NCBI GenBank assembly: GCA_015234465.1
Contig: JADGNA010000008.1
Span: forward strand, 744,001 to 808,000
Source: Salinibacterium sp.
Lineage (GTDB): Bacteria; Actinomycetota; Actinomycetes; Actinomycetales; Microbacteriaceae
Length of the DNA: 64,000 bases
Direction: 5' to 3'
The notes beneath the pieces were generated by a model. That model was given only the letters and a program-made list of their open reading frames with translations. It was not told the DNA's origin and ran no database searches. Of the stretch, positions 42,090 to 50,964 are shown piece after piece (position 1 is the first letter of the stretch; every line of letters starts with the position of its first letter). The position numbers and the translations under genes were made by a program.

Positions 42090-43165
42090 CTGTGCACGGC
42101 CGGCCCGATCGTCGCGCCCGACCTCAGCGTGCAGCGCAGCAGCGTGGGCTGCGGTTCCTCGCCGTCGAGCAGCCGCAACACTCCGCGGCCGGCGGCGCGG
42201 CCCTTCTCGAGCGCGGGCTGCACGAGCGTCGTGAGCTCGACGCCGCCGTAGGCCTCAGTGCGGATGCCGTCGAAGCCCAGCACGCTGAGCTCCTCCGGCA
42301 CCGAGACGCCCAGTTCCTCGGCAGCCCTGATCACGCCGAGCGCGAGCAGGTCACTCTGGGCGATGACCGCCGACGGCCGACGCTCAGGATCAGCCAGGAT
42401 CGCGAGGCCCGCAGTGTATCCCGACGCGGTCGAGCTCGCGGGCGCCATCCAACCGCGAAGGCTTGTGTAGACGTCGAGCACGCCGCGCAGGCGCTCCGCC
42501 GCCGGGAATGAGGTCGCGCGCTCCTCCCAGTCGTCGCGGAGCGGGCCTGCCGCATGGCCGGCGCCGAGCGGGAGCGTGACGACGGCCACGTCGCGGTGGC
42601 CCAGTTCGTGCAGGTGCGCGGCGCCGAGCGCGCTCGCCCTTCGGTTGTCGAGCGCGATGTCGAGCACGCCCTCCATCGGTGCCGCCTCGATCGCGACGAT
42701 CGGGATGCGCCGCTGCCGCAGCAGGGCGACGGATGCGTCGAGTCGCGTGCTGCATCCGACCAGGACGACGGCATCCATCGGCGCGGTGTCGATAGGCGAC
42801 GCGGCGTTCGCGTTCGCGTCAGGGCCCGCTGGGTCGGTCAGCAGGAGGATGCTGAACCCTGCCGTGCCGAGTTCGTCGGCGAGCCCGTCGAGCATGGGGA
42901 TGTTCATGGGGTCGCGGAATGCTTCGCGCAGGCGGTCTTCGATCACGACCCCGACGATGCCGGTGCGCCCGCTGCGGAGGGAACGGGCGACAGGGTCCGG
43001 GCCCCCGTAGCCGAGGGCTTCTGCCGCCGCGAGCACCTTCTCACGCGTCTCGGCCGCGACGGGCCCCGCGCCGCTGAATGCGAGGGACGCGGTCGAGCGG
43101 GAGACGCCGGCGCGCTCGGCGACGGCGGCAAGGGTTGCCCGCGGTCTCGTTGCGTCATCGGTCAT
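42086..43165 (-). CDS. LacI-family transcriptional regulator
   Basis: 359 residues: helix-turn-helix TLAAVAERAGVSRSTASLAF with hinge PVARSLRSGRTG, then a periplasmic-binding-protein-like domain. The usual VNG of the recognition helix region reads SGAG. ATG 43165 has TAGGCT 8 bases upstream, and two abutting operators cover the region behind it, so it is autoregulated. Divergent from an MFS transporter, its probable target. Confidence 0.9.
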   Translation of the reverse strand: MTDDATRPRATLAAVAERAGVSRSTASLAFSGAGPVAAETREKVLAAAEALGYGGPDPVARSLRSGRTGIVGVVIEDRLREAFRDPMNIPMLDGLADELGTAGFSILLLTDPAGPDANANAASPIDTAPMDAVVLVGCSTRLDASVALLRQRRIPIVAIEAAPMEGVLDIALDNRRASALGAAHLHELGHRDVAVVTLPLGAGHAAGPLRDDWEERATSFPAAERLRGVLDVYTSLRGWMAPASSTASGYTAGLAILADPERRPSAVIAQSDLLALGVIRAAEELGVSVPEELSVLGFDGIRTEAYGGVELTTLVQPALEKGRAAGRGVLRLLDGEEPQPTLLRCTLRSGATIGPAVHR

Positions 43166-43173
43166 GGGTTGTT

Positions 43174-43179
43174 AGCCTA
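43174..43179 (-). promoter_or_regulatory. -10 hexamer TAGGCT of lacI-type gene
   Basis: TAGGCT, 8 bases before ATG 43165; the tandem operators start one base upstream of it. Confidence 0.45.
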
Positions 43180-43180
43180 C

Positions 43181-43208
43181 TCGAATCGGTTCGATCGAAT
43201 CGATTCGA
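43181..43208. promoter_or_regulatory. Two abutting 14-bp LacI-type operators
   Basis: TCGAATCGGTTCGA (43181-43194, one mismatch) and TCGAATCGATTCGA (43195-43208, perfect palindrome) lie head to tail with no gap, between the divergent lacI and MFS genes. Confidence 0.8.
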
Positions 43209-43252
43209 CCTGTCGTACGACGGTCGGCTACCCCTCTTCCTCCGCGAGCACC

Positions 43253-44458
43253 ATGATGACTTCCGCCCTCACCCGCGCCCAGGCGACCACCTGGCGCAAT
43301 GCCCTCTTCGTGATCTTTGCGCTCTGCGGGCTCGGCATGGCCAGCTGGATGGCTCGCACGCCCGCCGTGAAAGACGCGCTCGGCGCCTCGACTGCCGACA
43401 TGGGCATCCTGATCCTGTTCCTCGCGAGCGGGTCGATCGCTGGCCTACTCGTGTCGAGCCACGCGATCGCCACATTCGGCACCAAGCCCATCATGGCGTG
43501 GGCGCTCGGCTTGGGACCCCTCGGGGTCATCGTGGCCGGCTTCGGAGTCGCCCTCGGCACGGACGGCTTCTGGGTCGTCGCCGCCGGACTGTGCTTCTTC
43601 GGCGCGGCCCTCTCGATCGCAGATGTCGCCATGAACCTCAGTGGCGCCATCAACGAACGGATGCTCGGGCGCACCGTCATGCCGATCTATCACGCCTTCT
43701 TCAGCGGCGGCACGATGCTCGGGGCGGGCGTCGGCGCACTGGGCGAGCTGCTGCGGGTGCCGATCCTGACGCAGGCCATTGTCGTCGCGGCGATCATCGT
43801 GATCGCGGGGGTCACCAGCGTGCGCTTCGTGCAGCACGAGAGCGTCGGGGACGACCCCGCCGAGGCCGACGAGCCGAAGGGCACCTGGCGCGACCGGCTG
43901 TCGATCTGGCGCGACCGCCGCACCCTCCTCATCGGCGTGATCGTGCTGGGCATGGCTCTCGCGGAGGGTTCCGCGAACGACTGGCTCGCCCTCGCCATGG
44001 TCGAGGGGCACGGCGTCGACCGGGCATCCGGCGCGCTCATCTTCGGCGTCTTCGTGACCGCGATGACGGTGGGGCGCCTCGCGGGCGTGCGCCTGCTCGA
44101 CCGTTTCGGCCGCGTACCCGTGCTGCGTGGATCGGCGCTCCTCGCGATCGCGGGCCTGCTCATCGTGATCTTCGTGCCCGTGCCGTGGATCGCGGTCGTG
44201 GGTGTCGTCATGTGGGGTCTCGGCTCGGCGCTCGGCTTCCCCACGGGAATGTCGGCGGCGGCGGATGACCCGAGATCGGCCGCCGCGCGCGTGAGCGCCG
44301 TCGCGACGATCGGCTACCTCGCCTTCCTCGCCGGCCCGCTCGCCATCGGCTTCCTGGGCGAGCAGTTCGGGCTGCTCCGAGCGCTGCTGCTCGTGCTCGT
44401 GCTCGTCGTCGCGGCGGGGCTCGCCTCGCCCGCTGCGCGCGAGCCGCGCATCCGCTGA
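43253..44458 (+). CDS. MFS transporter (YbjJ-like)
   Basis: About 401 residues, twelve membrane segments. [19 protein letters not shown] and [17 protein letters not shown] are typical of the YbjJ branch, related to sugar transporters of the FucP group. Start ATG 43253 or the next ATG at 43256. The divergent LacI-type repressor and tandem operators suggest control by a sugar-like ligand. Substrate unknown. Confidence 0.87.
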   Translation: MMTSALTRAQATTWRNALFVIFALCGLGMASWMARTPAVKDALGASTADMGILILFLASGSIAGLLVSSHAIATFGTKPIMAWALGLGPLGVIVAGFGVALGTDGFWVVAAGLCFFGAALSIADVAMNLSGAINERMLGRTVMPIYHAFFSGGTMLGAGVGALGELLRVPILTQAIVVAAIIVIAGVTSVRFVQHESVGDDPAEADEPKGTWRDRLSIWRDRRTLLIGVIVLGMALAEGSANDWLALAMVEGHGVDRASGALIFGVFVTAMTVGRLAGVRLLDRFGRVPVLRGSALLAIAGLLIVIFVPVPWIAVVGVVMWGLGSALGFPTGMSAAADDPRSAAARVSAVATIGYLAFLAGPLAIGFLGEQFGLLRALLLVLVLVVAAGLASPAAREPRIR

Positions 44459-44484
44459 CCTGCGCCGCGGCATCCGCACCCCGG

Positions 44485-44556
44485 CGATGCGCGACATCTG
44501 TGGCGATGCGCAGGCTCTACGCCGCACATCGCCCGCAAACCCGCACATCGTGGCGG
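44485..44556. repeat. GGCGATGCGC/GCACATCGCC element, family B copy 2
   Basis: Contains GTGGCGATGCGC, CTCTA and GCACATCGCC in the same order as the hairpin at 16983-17042, plus extra partial arms (CCCGCACATCG). It fills most of the gap before nucS. Confidence 0.65.
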
Positions 44557-44579
44557 CGCGTGACACGGCGAGCGCCGAC

Positions 44580-44585
44580 TACCCT
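44580..44585 (+). promoter_or_regulatory. -10 hexamer TACCCT of nucS
   Basis: TACCCT, 7 bases before GTG 44593. Confidence 0.45.
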
Positions 44586-44592
44586 CGATGGG

Positions 44593-45288
44593 GTGCGCCT
44601 CGTCATTGCCAAGTGCTCGGTCGACTATGCCGGTCGACTCAGCGCCCACCTCCCCCTCGCCACCCGCCTGCTGCTGCTCAAGGCCGACGGCAGTGTGCTC
44701 GTGCACTCCGATTCGCTGAGCTATAAGCCGCTCAACTGGATGAGCCCTCCCTGCACGCTCGCGACCATGGAGCCGGAGCCCGAACAGGCGGATGCCGGCG
44801 TCACCGAGATCTGGCGGGTCACGCAGGCGAAGACGGCCGACCTGCTCGTCATCTCGATCCACGAGATCCTGCACGACAGCCAGCACGAACTCGGCGTGGA
44901 CCCCGGCCTGCAGAAGGACGGCGTCGAGGCCCACCTGCAGAAGCTCCTCGCCGAGCAGATTGAAACCCTCGGAGACGGTTACCGGCTCGTGCGCCGCGAG
45001 TACATGACCGCGATCGGGCCCGTCGACATCCTGGCGAAGGATGCCTCGGGCGCGAGTGTCGCGGTGGAGATCAAGCGTCGCGGCGACATCGACGGAGTCG
45101 AGCAGCTCACTCGTTACCTCGAGCTCATGAACCGCGATCCGCTGCTTGCTCCAGTCGCCGGGATCTTCGCGGCCCAGGAGATCAAACCGCAGGCGCGCAC
45201 GCTCGCGGAGGACCGCGGCATCCGCTGTGTCGTGCTCGACTACGACGCCATGCGCGGCATGGACGACAGCCACCTGCGCCTCTTCTGA
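44593..45288 (+). CDS. nucS: Endonuclease NucS (EndoMS), mismatch repair
   Basis: 231 residues. Cuts DNA at mismatches and replaces MutS/MutL in actinobacteria and some archaea. The N-terminal beta domain starts at [16 protein letters not shown] and includes [12 protein letters not shown]; the RecB-like nuclease core has [22 protein letters not shown] (catalytic Asp) and VAVEIKRRG (Glu-Lys). The start is GTG 44593, supported by the leaderless -10. The C-terminal end DDSHLRLF fits the beta-clamp-interacting tail of the family. Confidence 0.95.
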   Translation: MRLVIAKCSVDYAGRLSAHLPLATRLLLLKADGSVLVHSDSLSYKPLNWMSPPCTLATMEPEPEQADAGVTEIWRVTQAKTADLLVISIHEILHDSQHELGVDPGLQKDGVEAHLQKLLAEQIETLGDGYRLVRREYMTAIGPVDILAKDASGASVAVEIKRRGDIDGVEQLTRYLELMNRDPLLAPVAGIFAAQEIKPQARTLAEDRGIRCVVLDYDAMRGMDDSHLRLF

Positions 45289-45291
45289 GCG

Positions 45292-45297
45292 TACGTT
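45292..45297 (+). promoter_or_regulatory. -10 hexamer TACGTT of HAD phosphatase gene
   Basis: TACGTT, 6 bases before ATG 45304, directly after the nucS stop. Confidence 0.4.
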
Positions 45298-45303
45298 TGA
45301 GGC

Positions 45304-45963
45304 ATGACGCAACAGCCCTGGACGTGCATCCTCTTCGACCTTGACGGCACGATCTCTGATTCCGCGCCCGGTATCACCGCCTCGCTCGGCTACATGTTCG
45401 AGAAGATGGGGCGCGAGGTACCCGGCCCTGAGGAGCTGCTCGCGTGGGTGGGCCCGCCGATCCTGGAGTCGTTCCGGGTGCGGGCCGGCATGGATGAGAC
45501 GGAGTCCGCGCAGGCCCTCGCCATCTACCGCCAGCACTATCTGGAGAAGAACGCGCACGGCAGCCCCATCTTTGAAGGCGTCCCCAAGGTGCTGCGGGCC
45601 ATCCACAAGGCGGGCATCCCGCTCGCCCTGGCAACATCGAAGCCCGAGTTCCCGGCATCCGTGATCCTCGACAACGGCAACCTCACGCAGTACTTCCGCG
45701 TCATTGCCGGCTCATCGATCGACGAGATCCGCAGTGTCAAGAAAGATGTCATCGAGGATGCGATGCGTCGCTTCCGGATGATCGGGGTCGACACGACTCG
45801 CCCCGTCATGGTCGGCGACCGCAAGCACGATGTCGAAGGTGCGGCAGACCACGGCATTCCCGCGATCTTCGTCGAGTGGGGTTACGGTCCGCAGGAGGAG
45901 CAGGAAGGTGCGATCGACGTCGCCTCAAAGCCCGCGGACCTGCACGGCCTGCTGCTGCCCTGA
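45304..45963 (+). CDS. HAD-family hydrolase (phosphoglycolate phosphatase-like)
   Basis: 219 residues. Motif I FDLDGTISDS (nucleophile Asp), a helical cap (FEKMGREVPGPEELLAWVGPP), motif II LATSKP, motif III Lys in SVKKDVIEDAM, and motif IV VMVGDRKHDVEGA. The combination, including DRKHD, is the Gph/HAD-IA group common in Gram-positives. Substrate unproven. Ends 6 bases from the convergent FAD oxidoreductase. Confidence 0.88.
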   Translation: MTQQPWTCILFDLDGTISDSAPGITASLGYMFEKMGREVPGPEELLAWVGPPILESFRVRAGMDETESAQALAIYRQHYLEKNAHGSPIFEGVPKVLRAIHKAGIPLALATSKPEFPASVILDNGNLTQYFRVIAGSSIDEIRSVKKDVIEDAMRRFRMIGVDTTRPVMVGDRKHDVEGAADHGIPAIFVEWGYGPQEEQEGAIDVASKPADLHGLLLP

Positions 45964-45969
45964 GTCGGC

Positions 45970-47019
45970 TCAGCGGGCGAGTCGCTCCATGACGGCGCCG
46001 AAGACGCGCGGAGCCCTGACCGCCGTCGGCACGATGCCAGAGCGAAGACCGGAGCTGCCGAGGCCAACCAGGCTGGCCGTGATGATGTTGACCGGCCGCG
46101 TCACCCGGTGCCACTCGCGCTCGTAATCGCTCGGCCGACCCCGGCGGATCGCCGCGATCGCCGCCTTCGCTTGTGCGAAGCCGACCCTCAGGCCCTCGGT
46201 CGTGAGCGCGTCGACATACCCGGATGCGTCGCCCGCGAGCAGCACACGGCCGGCGGTGCGTGCCGTCGTGCGCTGGGGGAAGGGCCCGGCCCCACGCGGC
46301 TCCGTCACGGCCTCGGCGCCCATGAGCTGTTCGCCGAGCGTGGGGGTCGCGCGCATGGCGGCGTTGTACCCGATGCCGCGCGGGCCCAGCACCGTCACGT
46401 CGACCAGGTTGGGGCCCACCGGCACCACCGTGACTTCGGCGTCCGGTCCGTAGTGCACCTCGATGAGGTCGCTCCACGGTTCCACGCGGAAGTGACGGCG
46501 CACGCCGAACCGCTCCACCCGACGGCGCGAGGCGTCGCTGAGGCCAGCAAGTCGGGCTGTCGCCGAGCGGAGGCCGTCGCATCCGATGAGCCATTTGGCG
46601 CGGATGGTCTCGCCGAGGTCAGTGAAGGCGGTGACGGCGTAGTCATCCTGGGTCAGGCCCTGGAGTCTGCCGTAGCCGCGAACGATGCCGAGTTCTTCGG
46701 CACGATTCGTGAGGAGTGCGTGCAGCACGGTGCGTCGCAGCCCGATCGCGACTCCGCGTTCAAAATCGTGCTCGACGCGCCACGGCTCATCGTCGAGTCC
46801 TCCCCCGTGGAAGGCGATGCCGCGCAGCGGCTCACCCTGCGGCTCGACGCCAAGGCGCTGCAGCATGGGCAGCGCACCGGGCAACAGGCTCTCGCCGCAA
46901 GCCTTGTCGATCACGCCAATCCGCGGCTCGATGATCGACACCGACATCCCCTCGAGGCGAGCCTCAATCGCCGCAGCCAGGCCCACCGGTCCGCCGCCCA
47001 CCACGAGAAGTTCGCTCAT
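45970..47019 (-). CDS. FAD-dependent oxidoreductase (geranylgeranyl-reductase/PHBH-like)
   Basis: 349 residues. N-terminal FAD motif VVGGGPVGLAAAIEARLEG, the RRTVLHALL segment, WLIGCDGLRSATA (DG motif), and LLAGDASGYVDALTTEGLRVGF (GD motif). Such flavoproteins reduce prenyl groups or hydroxylate aromatic rings; neighbours give no hint, and no type III PKS is present. Start ATG 47019, which overlaps the stop of an 18-codon upstream ORF (TGATG) and so is probably translated by coupling to it. Confidence 0.85.
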   Translation of the reverse strand: MSELLVVGGGPVGLAAAIEARLEGMSVSIIEPRIGVIDKACGESLLPGALPMLQRLGVEPQGEPLRGIAFHGGGLDDEPWRVEHDFERGVAIGLRRTVLHALLTNRAEELGIVRGYGRLQGLTQDDYAVTAFTDLGETIRAKWLIGCDGLRSATARLAGLSDASRRRVERFGVRRHFRVEPWSDLIEVHYGPDAEVTVVPVGPNLVDVTVLGPRGIGYNAAMRATPTLGEQLMGAEAVTEPRGAGPFPQRTTARTAGRVLLAGDASGYVDALTTEGLRVGFAQAKAAIAAIRRGRPSDYEREWHRVTRPVNIITASLVGLGSSGLRSGIVPTAVRAPRVFGAVMERLAR

Positions 47020-47075
47020 CAGTCCACCGCCCATTCGCCCCTGGTGAGGGCTCGCAGGGTGGTGGTGTGGAACAT
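47019..47075 (-). CDS. Short leader ORF coupled to the FAD oxidoreductase
   Basis: ATG 47075 opens MFHTTTLRALTRGEWAVD (18 residues), whose TGA shares a base with the oxidoreductase ATG. TACGGT lies 6 bases upstream of this ATG, so the message would begin with the small ORF. It could be a regulatory leader or simply give ribosomes to the main gene, which has only a weak Shine-Dalgarno. Confidence 0.45.
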   Translation of the reverse strand: MFHTTTLRALTRGEWAVD

Positions 47076-47081
47076 GGGCAG

Positions 47082-47087
47082 ACCGTA
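47082..47087 (-). promoter_or_regulatory. -10 hexamer TACGGT upstream of the leader ORF
   Basis: TACGGT, 6 bases before ATG 47075. No good -35. Confidence 0.4.
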
Positions 47088-47150
47088 GCACGGGGTTTGA
47101 GAACGGGTACGTGTGAGTTTGCCGACCGGCATCGACCCGTGACGGGCGCG

Positions 47151-47156
47151 TAGACT
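47151..47156 (+). promoter_or_regulatory. -10 hexamer TAGACT of nhaA
   Basis: TAGACT about 64 bases before ATG 47221. Unlike most genes here, nhaA would have a leader of some 58 bases with a Shine-Dalgarno. Confidence 0.4.
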
Positions 47157-47220
47157 CGGTGCTGGTGAGTCGGGAAGTCTGGTCGACGCGTCCCTCACCA
47201 ACCCTGCACACAGGAGAGCC

Positions 47221-48540
47221 ATGTCAGAAGGCCAGAACCGCACCCTCTTCGGCTTCGGTCGCTACAGCGAAGCCGTCCGCGTCACCGAGATCCTCCGCAA
47301 GGAGACCGTGGGTGGTGCGATCCTCGTGGCGGCGGCGCTCGTCGCCATCGTGTGGGCCAACTCCCCGTGGGCGGATGCCTACTTCGCGCTCCGTGACTTC
47401 CGCATCGGCTATGAACCGTGGCACCTCGAGCTGAGCATCGGGCATTGGGCCTCTGACGGGCTGCTCGCGATCTTCTTCTTCCTCGTCGGGCTCGAGCTCA
47501 AGCGCGAGTTCGTCGCGGGTGACCTCCGCAAGCCGGTCACGGCGCTCGTGCCGGTCGCGGCCGCCGTCGGTGGCGTCGTCGTGCCCGCGCTCATCTACGT
47601 GGCGATCAACTGGGGCAACCCGCTCGCCATGCGCGGCTGGGCAACCCCCACGGCCACGGATATCGCCTTCGCCGTCGCAGTGCTCGCGATCATCGGCTCC
47701 GGCCTCCCGACGGCGCTCCGCATCTTCCTGCTCACCCTCGCGGTCGTCGATGACCTCATCGCGATCATCATCATCGCCGTCTTCTACACGACCGAGATCC
47801 AGGTCACGCCGCTCCTCATCGCCCTCGTGCCACTCGCGATCTACGCCTTCCTGGCGCAGCGCTATCGCCACATCTTCGGGCGTCACCGCGCGAGCGCGTG
47901 GATCATCCTGCTCCCCATCGGCATGGTCGTCTGGGCCCTCGTGCACGCCTCCGGCATCCACGCGACGATCGCTGGCGTCGTGCTCGGCTTCATGATCCCC
48001 GTGCTGCGCAAGGACACGAGCGACAACGGGCCCGGCCTCGCCGAGATCCTCGAGCACAGGGTGCGGCCCCTTTCGGCCGGCGTCGCGGTGCCGATCTTCG
48101 CCTTCTTCGCGGCCGGCGTCGCGATCGGTGGCTGGGAGGGCTTCACCAACTCGCTCGGCGACACCATCACGCTCGGCATCATCGCGGGCCTCGTGATCGG
48201 CAAGCCCATCGGCATCCTGGGCACCACCTGGCTGCTCTCCCGCCTCCGTCGCGTCAATCTCGACCCGACCCTGCGCTGGGTCGACCTCTTCGGCGTCTCG
48301 CTGCTCGCCGGCATCGGGTTCACGGTCTCCCTGCTCGTCGCCGAACTGAGCTTCGGCGCTGGCGAGCTCAACGACCATGCCAAGGTCGGCATCCTGTGCG
48401 CCTCCGTGCTGGCGGCCCTCCTCGGCGCCGTCGTGCTCCGCTCGCGAAGCCGGCACTACAAGCGGCTCGCCGCCATGGAGCAGGTCGACGAGGACGCCGA
48501 CGGCATCCCGGATGTCTACCAGCAGCGCGGCGACAGCTGA
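47221..48540 (+). CDS. nhaA: Na+/H+ antiporter NhaA
   Basis: 439 residues, about twelve membrane segments. The ion-binding pair Asp177-Asp178 lies in [33 protein letters not shown] and [19 protein letters not shown] are family blocks. Exports Na+ or Li+ in exchange for protons. The start ATG follows CAGGAGAG. The C-terminal tail carries [13 protein letters not shown], a DxDxDGxxD-like motif that resembles calcium-binding loops and is not part of the classical NhaA. Confidence 0.94.
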   Translation: MSEGQNRTLFGFGRYSEAVRVTEILRKETVGGAILVAAALVAIVWANSPWADAYFALRDFRIGYEPWHLELSIGHWASDGLLAIFFFLVGLELKREFVAGDLRKPVTALVPVAAAVGGVVVPALIYVAINWGNPLAMRGWATPTATDIAFAVAVLAIIGSGLPTALRIFLLTLAVVDDLIAIIIIAVFYTTEIQVTPLLIALVPLAIYAFLAQRYRHIFGRHRASAWIILLPIGMVVWALVHASGIHATIAGVVLGFMIPVLRKDTSDNGPGLAEILEHRVRPLSAGVAVPIFAFFAAGVAIGGWEGFTNSLGDTITLGIIAGLVIGKPIGILGTTWLLSRLRRVNLDPTLRWVDLFGVSLLAGIGFTVSLLVAELSFGAGELNDHAKVGILCASVLAALLGAVVLRSRSRHYKRLAAMEQVDEDADGIPDVYQQRGDS

Positions 48541-48548
48541 CCTTTCAT

Positions 48549-48600
48549 AACTCAGGAGTCTCGGTTCGGTTCGGTCGGCCCGATCCCAGATTCCTGAGTT
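48549..48600. terminator. AACTCAGGA hairpin after nhaA
   Basis: Arms 48549-48561 and 48588-48600 pair with one mismatch over 13 bases. Likely terminator between nhaA and aroQ; its right arm merges into the repeat below. Confidence 0.65.
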
Positions 48601-48636
48601 AGGAGAGCAGCCTCCTGAGTTGGGAGAGCGGGGTCA
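48593..48636. repeat. Tandem 21-nt CCTGAGTT repeat, copy 2
   Basis: Units starting CCTGAGTT at 48593 and 48614, period 21, ending GGGTCAGCGC as at 1138-1184. Both copies adjoin the 3' end of a leftward gene, in the same orientation. Confidence 0.7.
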
Positions 48637-48642
48637 GCGCAG

Positions 48643-49092
48643 TCAGCGGGCGCGACGTGCGAGGTACTGCAGCGCGAACTCGTAGCCGAGCGTGCCGGCG
48701 CCCGCGATGACGGCGGATGCGACATCCGACAGGTAGGAGTGGTGGCGGAACTTCTCGCGCGCGTGCACGTTCGTGATGTGCACCTCGACCGTCGGCACCT
48801 CTGAGGCAACGACGGCGTCGCGGATCGCGACCGAGGTGTGCGTGTAGGCCCCCGCGTTGAGCACGATCCCGGCGGCGCGTCCCCTCGCCGAGTGGATCGC
48901 GTCGATGATCGCGCCCTCGTGGTTGTGCTGCATGAACTCGACCTGCACCCCCTCGGCCTCGGCCGCGCGGGTGACCCGCGCCGCGACATCCGCCAGCGTC
49001 TCGCGCCCGTACTTCTCGGGCTCGCGGGTGCCAAGCAGGTTCAGGTTCGGCCCGTTGATGACGAGGATCAGCGGCAGATCGGTGTGCGACAT
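48643..49092 (-). CDS. aroQ: Type II 3-dehydroquinate dehydratase
   Basis: Shikimate-pathway step 3. 149 residues, family-typical. [21 protein letters not shown] carries the catalytic Tyr and Asn on a mobile lid; [33 protein letters not shown] and [21 protein letters not shown] complete the active site. ATG 49092 chosen as it aligns with the family start; the Shine-Dalgarno is weak. No other aro genes adjoin it. Confidence 0.95.
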   Translation of the reverse strand: MSHTDLPLILVINGPNLNLLGTREPEKYGRETLADVAARVTRAAEAEGVQVEFMQHNHEGAIIDAIHSARGRAAGIVLNAGAYTHTSVAIRDAVVASEVPTVEVHITNVHAREKFRHHSYLSDVASAVIAGAGTLGYEFALQYLARRAR

Positions 49093-49172
49093 GCGCCCAT
49101 TCTCGCAGCGTTCGCCTCGCAACGCCCGTCTCCCGCCGCATTCGAGGGGCACAGCGGATGCTCGCCCCCGCC

Positions 49173-49178
49173 TAGTGT
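49173..49178 (+). promoter_or_regulatory. -10 hexamer TAGTGT of thrE-like gene
   Basis: TAGTGT, 7 bases before ATG 49186. Confidence 0.5.
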
Positions 49179-49185
49179 GGAAACG

Positions 49186-50625
49186 ATGACTCACGGCGAC
49201 CACCCCGAAGGCCAGCAGCAACCAGCGCGCTCACTGCTGCACAGGGTGACGGACCTCGTGCGCGGTTCGGGCACCCCGACGCAGATCATTTCGATCATCC
49301 ATCCCAGCACGGGGGTGCCCGAACGACAGGAGCGGGCGGTCATTGACTTCTGCCTGCGCGCGGGTGAGGCGATGCTCGCGATCGGGGCGTCGGCGGCGGA
49401 TGTCGTAGCGATGCTCGTGCGCATCAGCGAGAGCTACGGCATCAACGGCATGCACGTCGACATCGCGTTCACCTCGATCACGGTGTCGGTGCACCGCGGC
49501 ATGGATGAAGAACCCACGTCGGTCATGAGGGTCGTGCGGGTGCGCACGACCGACTACACGCGACTGCAGAAGGTCTACCGGTTGATCTACGAGATCACGG
49601 AGACAGACAAGCCCCTCGACGTCGAGGTCGCGAGGGCGCGGCTCGTCGCGATCCTCCACGCACCGCACCCCTACCGGCGCTGGGTCATGACGGCGGGGCA
49701 GGCGATCCTCGCGGGGGGCGTCGTCGTGATGTTCAACGTGAGCTTCGTGCTGATCCTGGTGGCTGCGGCATCCGCGGTCATCTCGAGTTGGCTCGCGAGG
49801 CGGCTCTCGAAGTGGGCGGTGCCGGCGTTCTTCTCGCAGATGGCGGTCGCCGCATTCACGACCTGGATCGCGGTGCTCTTCTTCTGGCTGCGAGAGATGG
49901 GCATCGAATTGCCGGGCGCGAACCACCCGACGGTCATCGTGATCTCCGGCATCATCATGCTGCTCTCGGGCATCGGCCTGACCTCGGCCGCGCGCGACGC
50001 GATCGACGGGTATTACGTGACGGCGTCGGCCCGCGGCCTCGAGGTCGTCATGCTGACGCTCGGCCTCGCGGTCGGGATCTCGCTCACGCTGGGCCTGGCG
50101 CTGCGCATGGGTGTTCCCGTCTCGGTCGCGACCTCGCTCGGCCCTGTCATCGAACCGGTCCCCGGCATCATCGGCGCGTCACTCATCGGCGTCGGCTTCG
50201 CGCTGACCTCCTACGTGCGGCTGCTCTATGTGCCGCTCATGGCGGCGGCGGCCGGCATCGTGTTTGCCGTCTACGCGGTGCTCGCGCCGAGCATCCCGCA
50301 GCCGGGAATCGCCCCGGCCTTCGCGGGCGTCGTCGCGGGCATCATCGGCTACCTCATCTACCGCTGGGTCAAGATCCCGGAGTCAGCCATCACGATGGCC
50401 GGCATCATCGGGCTCATCCCGGGGCTCGCCCTCTACCGCGCCCTGTACTCCTTCATGGAGTCTGAGTTCGGCGTCACGGCGTCGCTGCCCGAACTGGTCA
50501 TCGCGCTCTCGACCGGTGTCGGGCTGGCGGCGGGCACGACGATCGGCGGGTTCATGACCCGCAGCGCCTTCGGCCTCGACCGCGCGGCACGACTCGCCCT
50601 GCGCCGCTCACGCGTCGTGCGCTGA
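49186..50625 (+). CDS. thrE: ThrE-type threonine/serine exporter
   Basis: 479 residues. A cytoplasmic N-terminal domain ([41 protein letters not shown]) belongs to the ThrE PF06738 family, then about ten membrane segments ending in a PF12821-type region ([39 protein letters not shown]). Corynebacterium ThrE exports L-threonine and L-serine by proton motive force. The leaderless ATG is fixed by the -10 and by the lack of a Shine-Dalgarno. A good terminator follows. Confidence 0.9.
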   Translation: MTHGDHPEGQQQPARSLLHRVTDLVRGSGTPTQIISIIHPSTGVPERQERAVIDFCLRAGEAMLAIGASAADVVAMLVRISESYGINGMHVDIAFTSITVSVHRGMDEEPTSVMRVVRVRTTDYTRLQKVYRLIYEITETDKPLDVEVARARLVAILHAPHPYRRWVMTAGQAILAGGVVVMFNVSFVLILVAAASAVISSWLARRLSKWAVPAFFSQMAVAAFTTWIAVLFFWLREMGIELPGANHPTVIVISGIIMLLSGIGLTSAARDAIDGYYVTASARGLEVVMLTLGLAVGISLTLGLALRMGVPVSVATSLGPVIEPVPGIIGASLIGVGFALTSYVRLLYVPLMAAAAGIVFAVYAVLAPSIPQPGIAPAFAGVVAGIIGYLIYRWVKIPESAITMAGIIGLIPGLALYRALYSFMESEFGVTASLPELVIALSTGVGLAAGTTIGGFMTRSAFGLDRAARLALRRSRVVR

Positions 50626-50647
50626 TCGAAGATCTCCGTAGACGAGA

Positions 50648-50689
50648 ACAACCCCTGACCGCAGTGCTTGGCACTCGATCAGGGGTTGT
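50648..50689. terminator. Terminator between thrE and tRNA-Leu
   Basis: ACAACCCCTGA (50648-50658) pairs with TCAGGGGTTGT (50679-50689) around an inner AGTGC/GCACT stem. On the plus strand the stem is followed by a T-rich stretch (CTTGTTT), so it ends thrE; it may also serve the leftward tRNA gene. Confidence 0.8.
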
Positions 50690-50698
50690 CTTGTTTCG

Positions 50699-50781
50699 TG
50701 CGCGAGGGGGGACTTGAACCCCCACGCCCTTGCGGGCACTGGCACCTGAAGCCAGCGCGTCTACCATTCCGCCACTCGCGC
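50699..50781 (-). tRNA. tRNA-Leu (anticodon CAG)
   Basis: 83 bases without an encoded CCA. The acceptor stem is GCGCGAG/CTCGCGC, with discriminator A; the D arm region is TGGCGGAATGGTAGACGC; the anticodon stem CTGGC/GCCAG encloses TTCAGGT with anticodon CAG; the long class II variable arm is CCCGCAAGGGC; the T arm is GGGGGTTCAAGTCCCCC. Reads CUG codons. A Leu tRNA next to fhaA is also found in M. tuberculosis. Confidence 0.96.
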
Positions 50782-50909
50782 AGACTCAGCGAGATTACCA
50801 CAGCGCGAGAGGCCTTCCCTGCGCGCTGCGGTCGTCACTCTGCGGTGTGACGGGGTCATCCCGTGGGGGAGATCGCGTCCCGATCCCGCGCTCATCAGGG
50901 CAATGCGGC

Positions 50910-50915
50910 TAACAT
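50910..50915 (+). promoter_or_regulatory. Possible -10 TAACAT of the fhaA operon
   Basis: TAACAT lies 49 bases before the TTG start of fhaA. No clear -35. The remainder of 50782-50964 shows nothing else recognisable. Confidence 0.35.
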
Positions 50916-50964
50916 CGTGTGTGCCATGGCGGCGCGATAGGCCGACAGCACGTGAGGGAAACCA

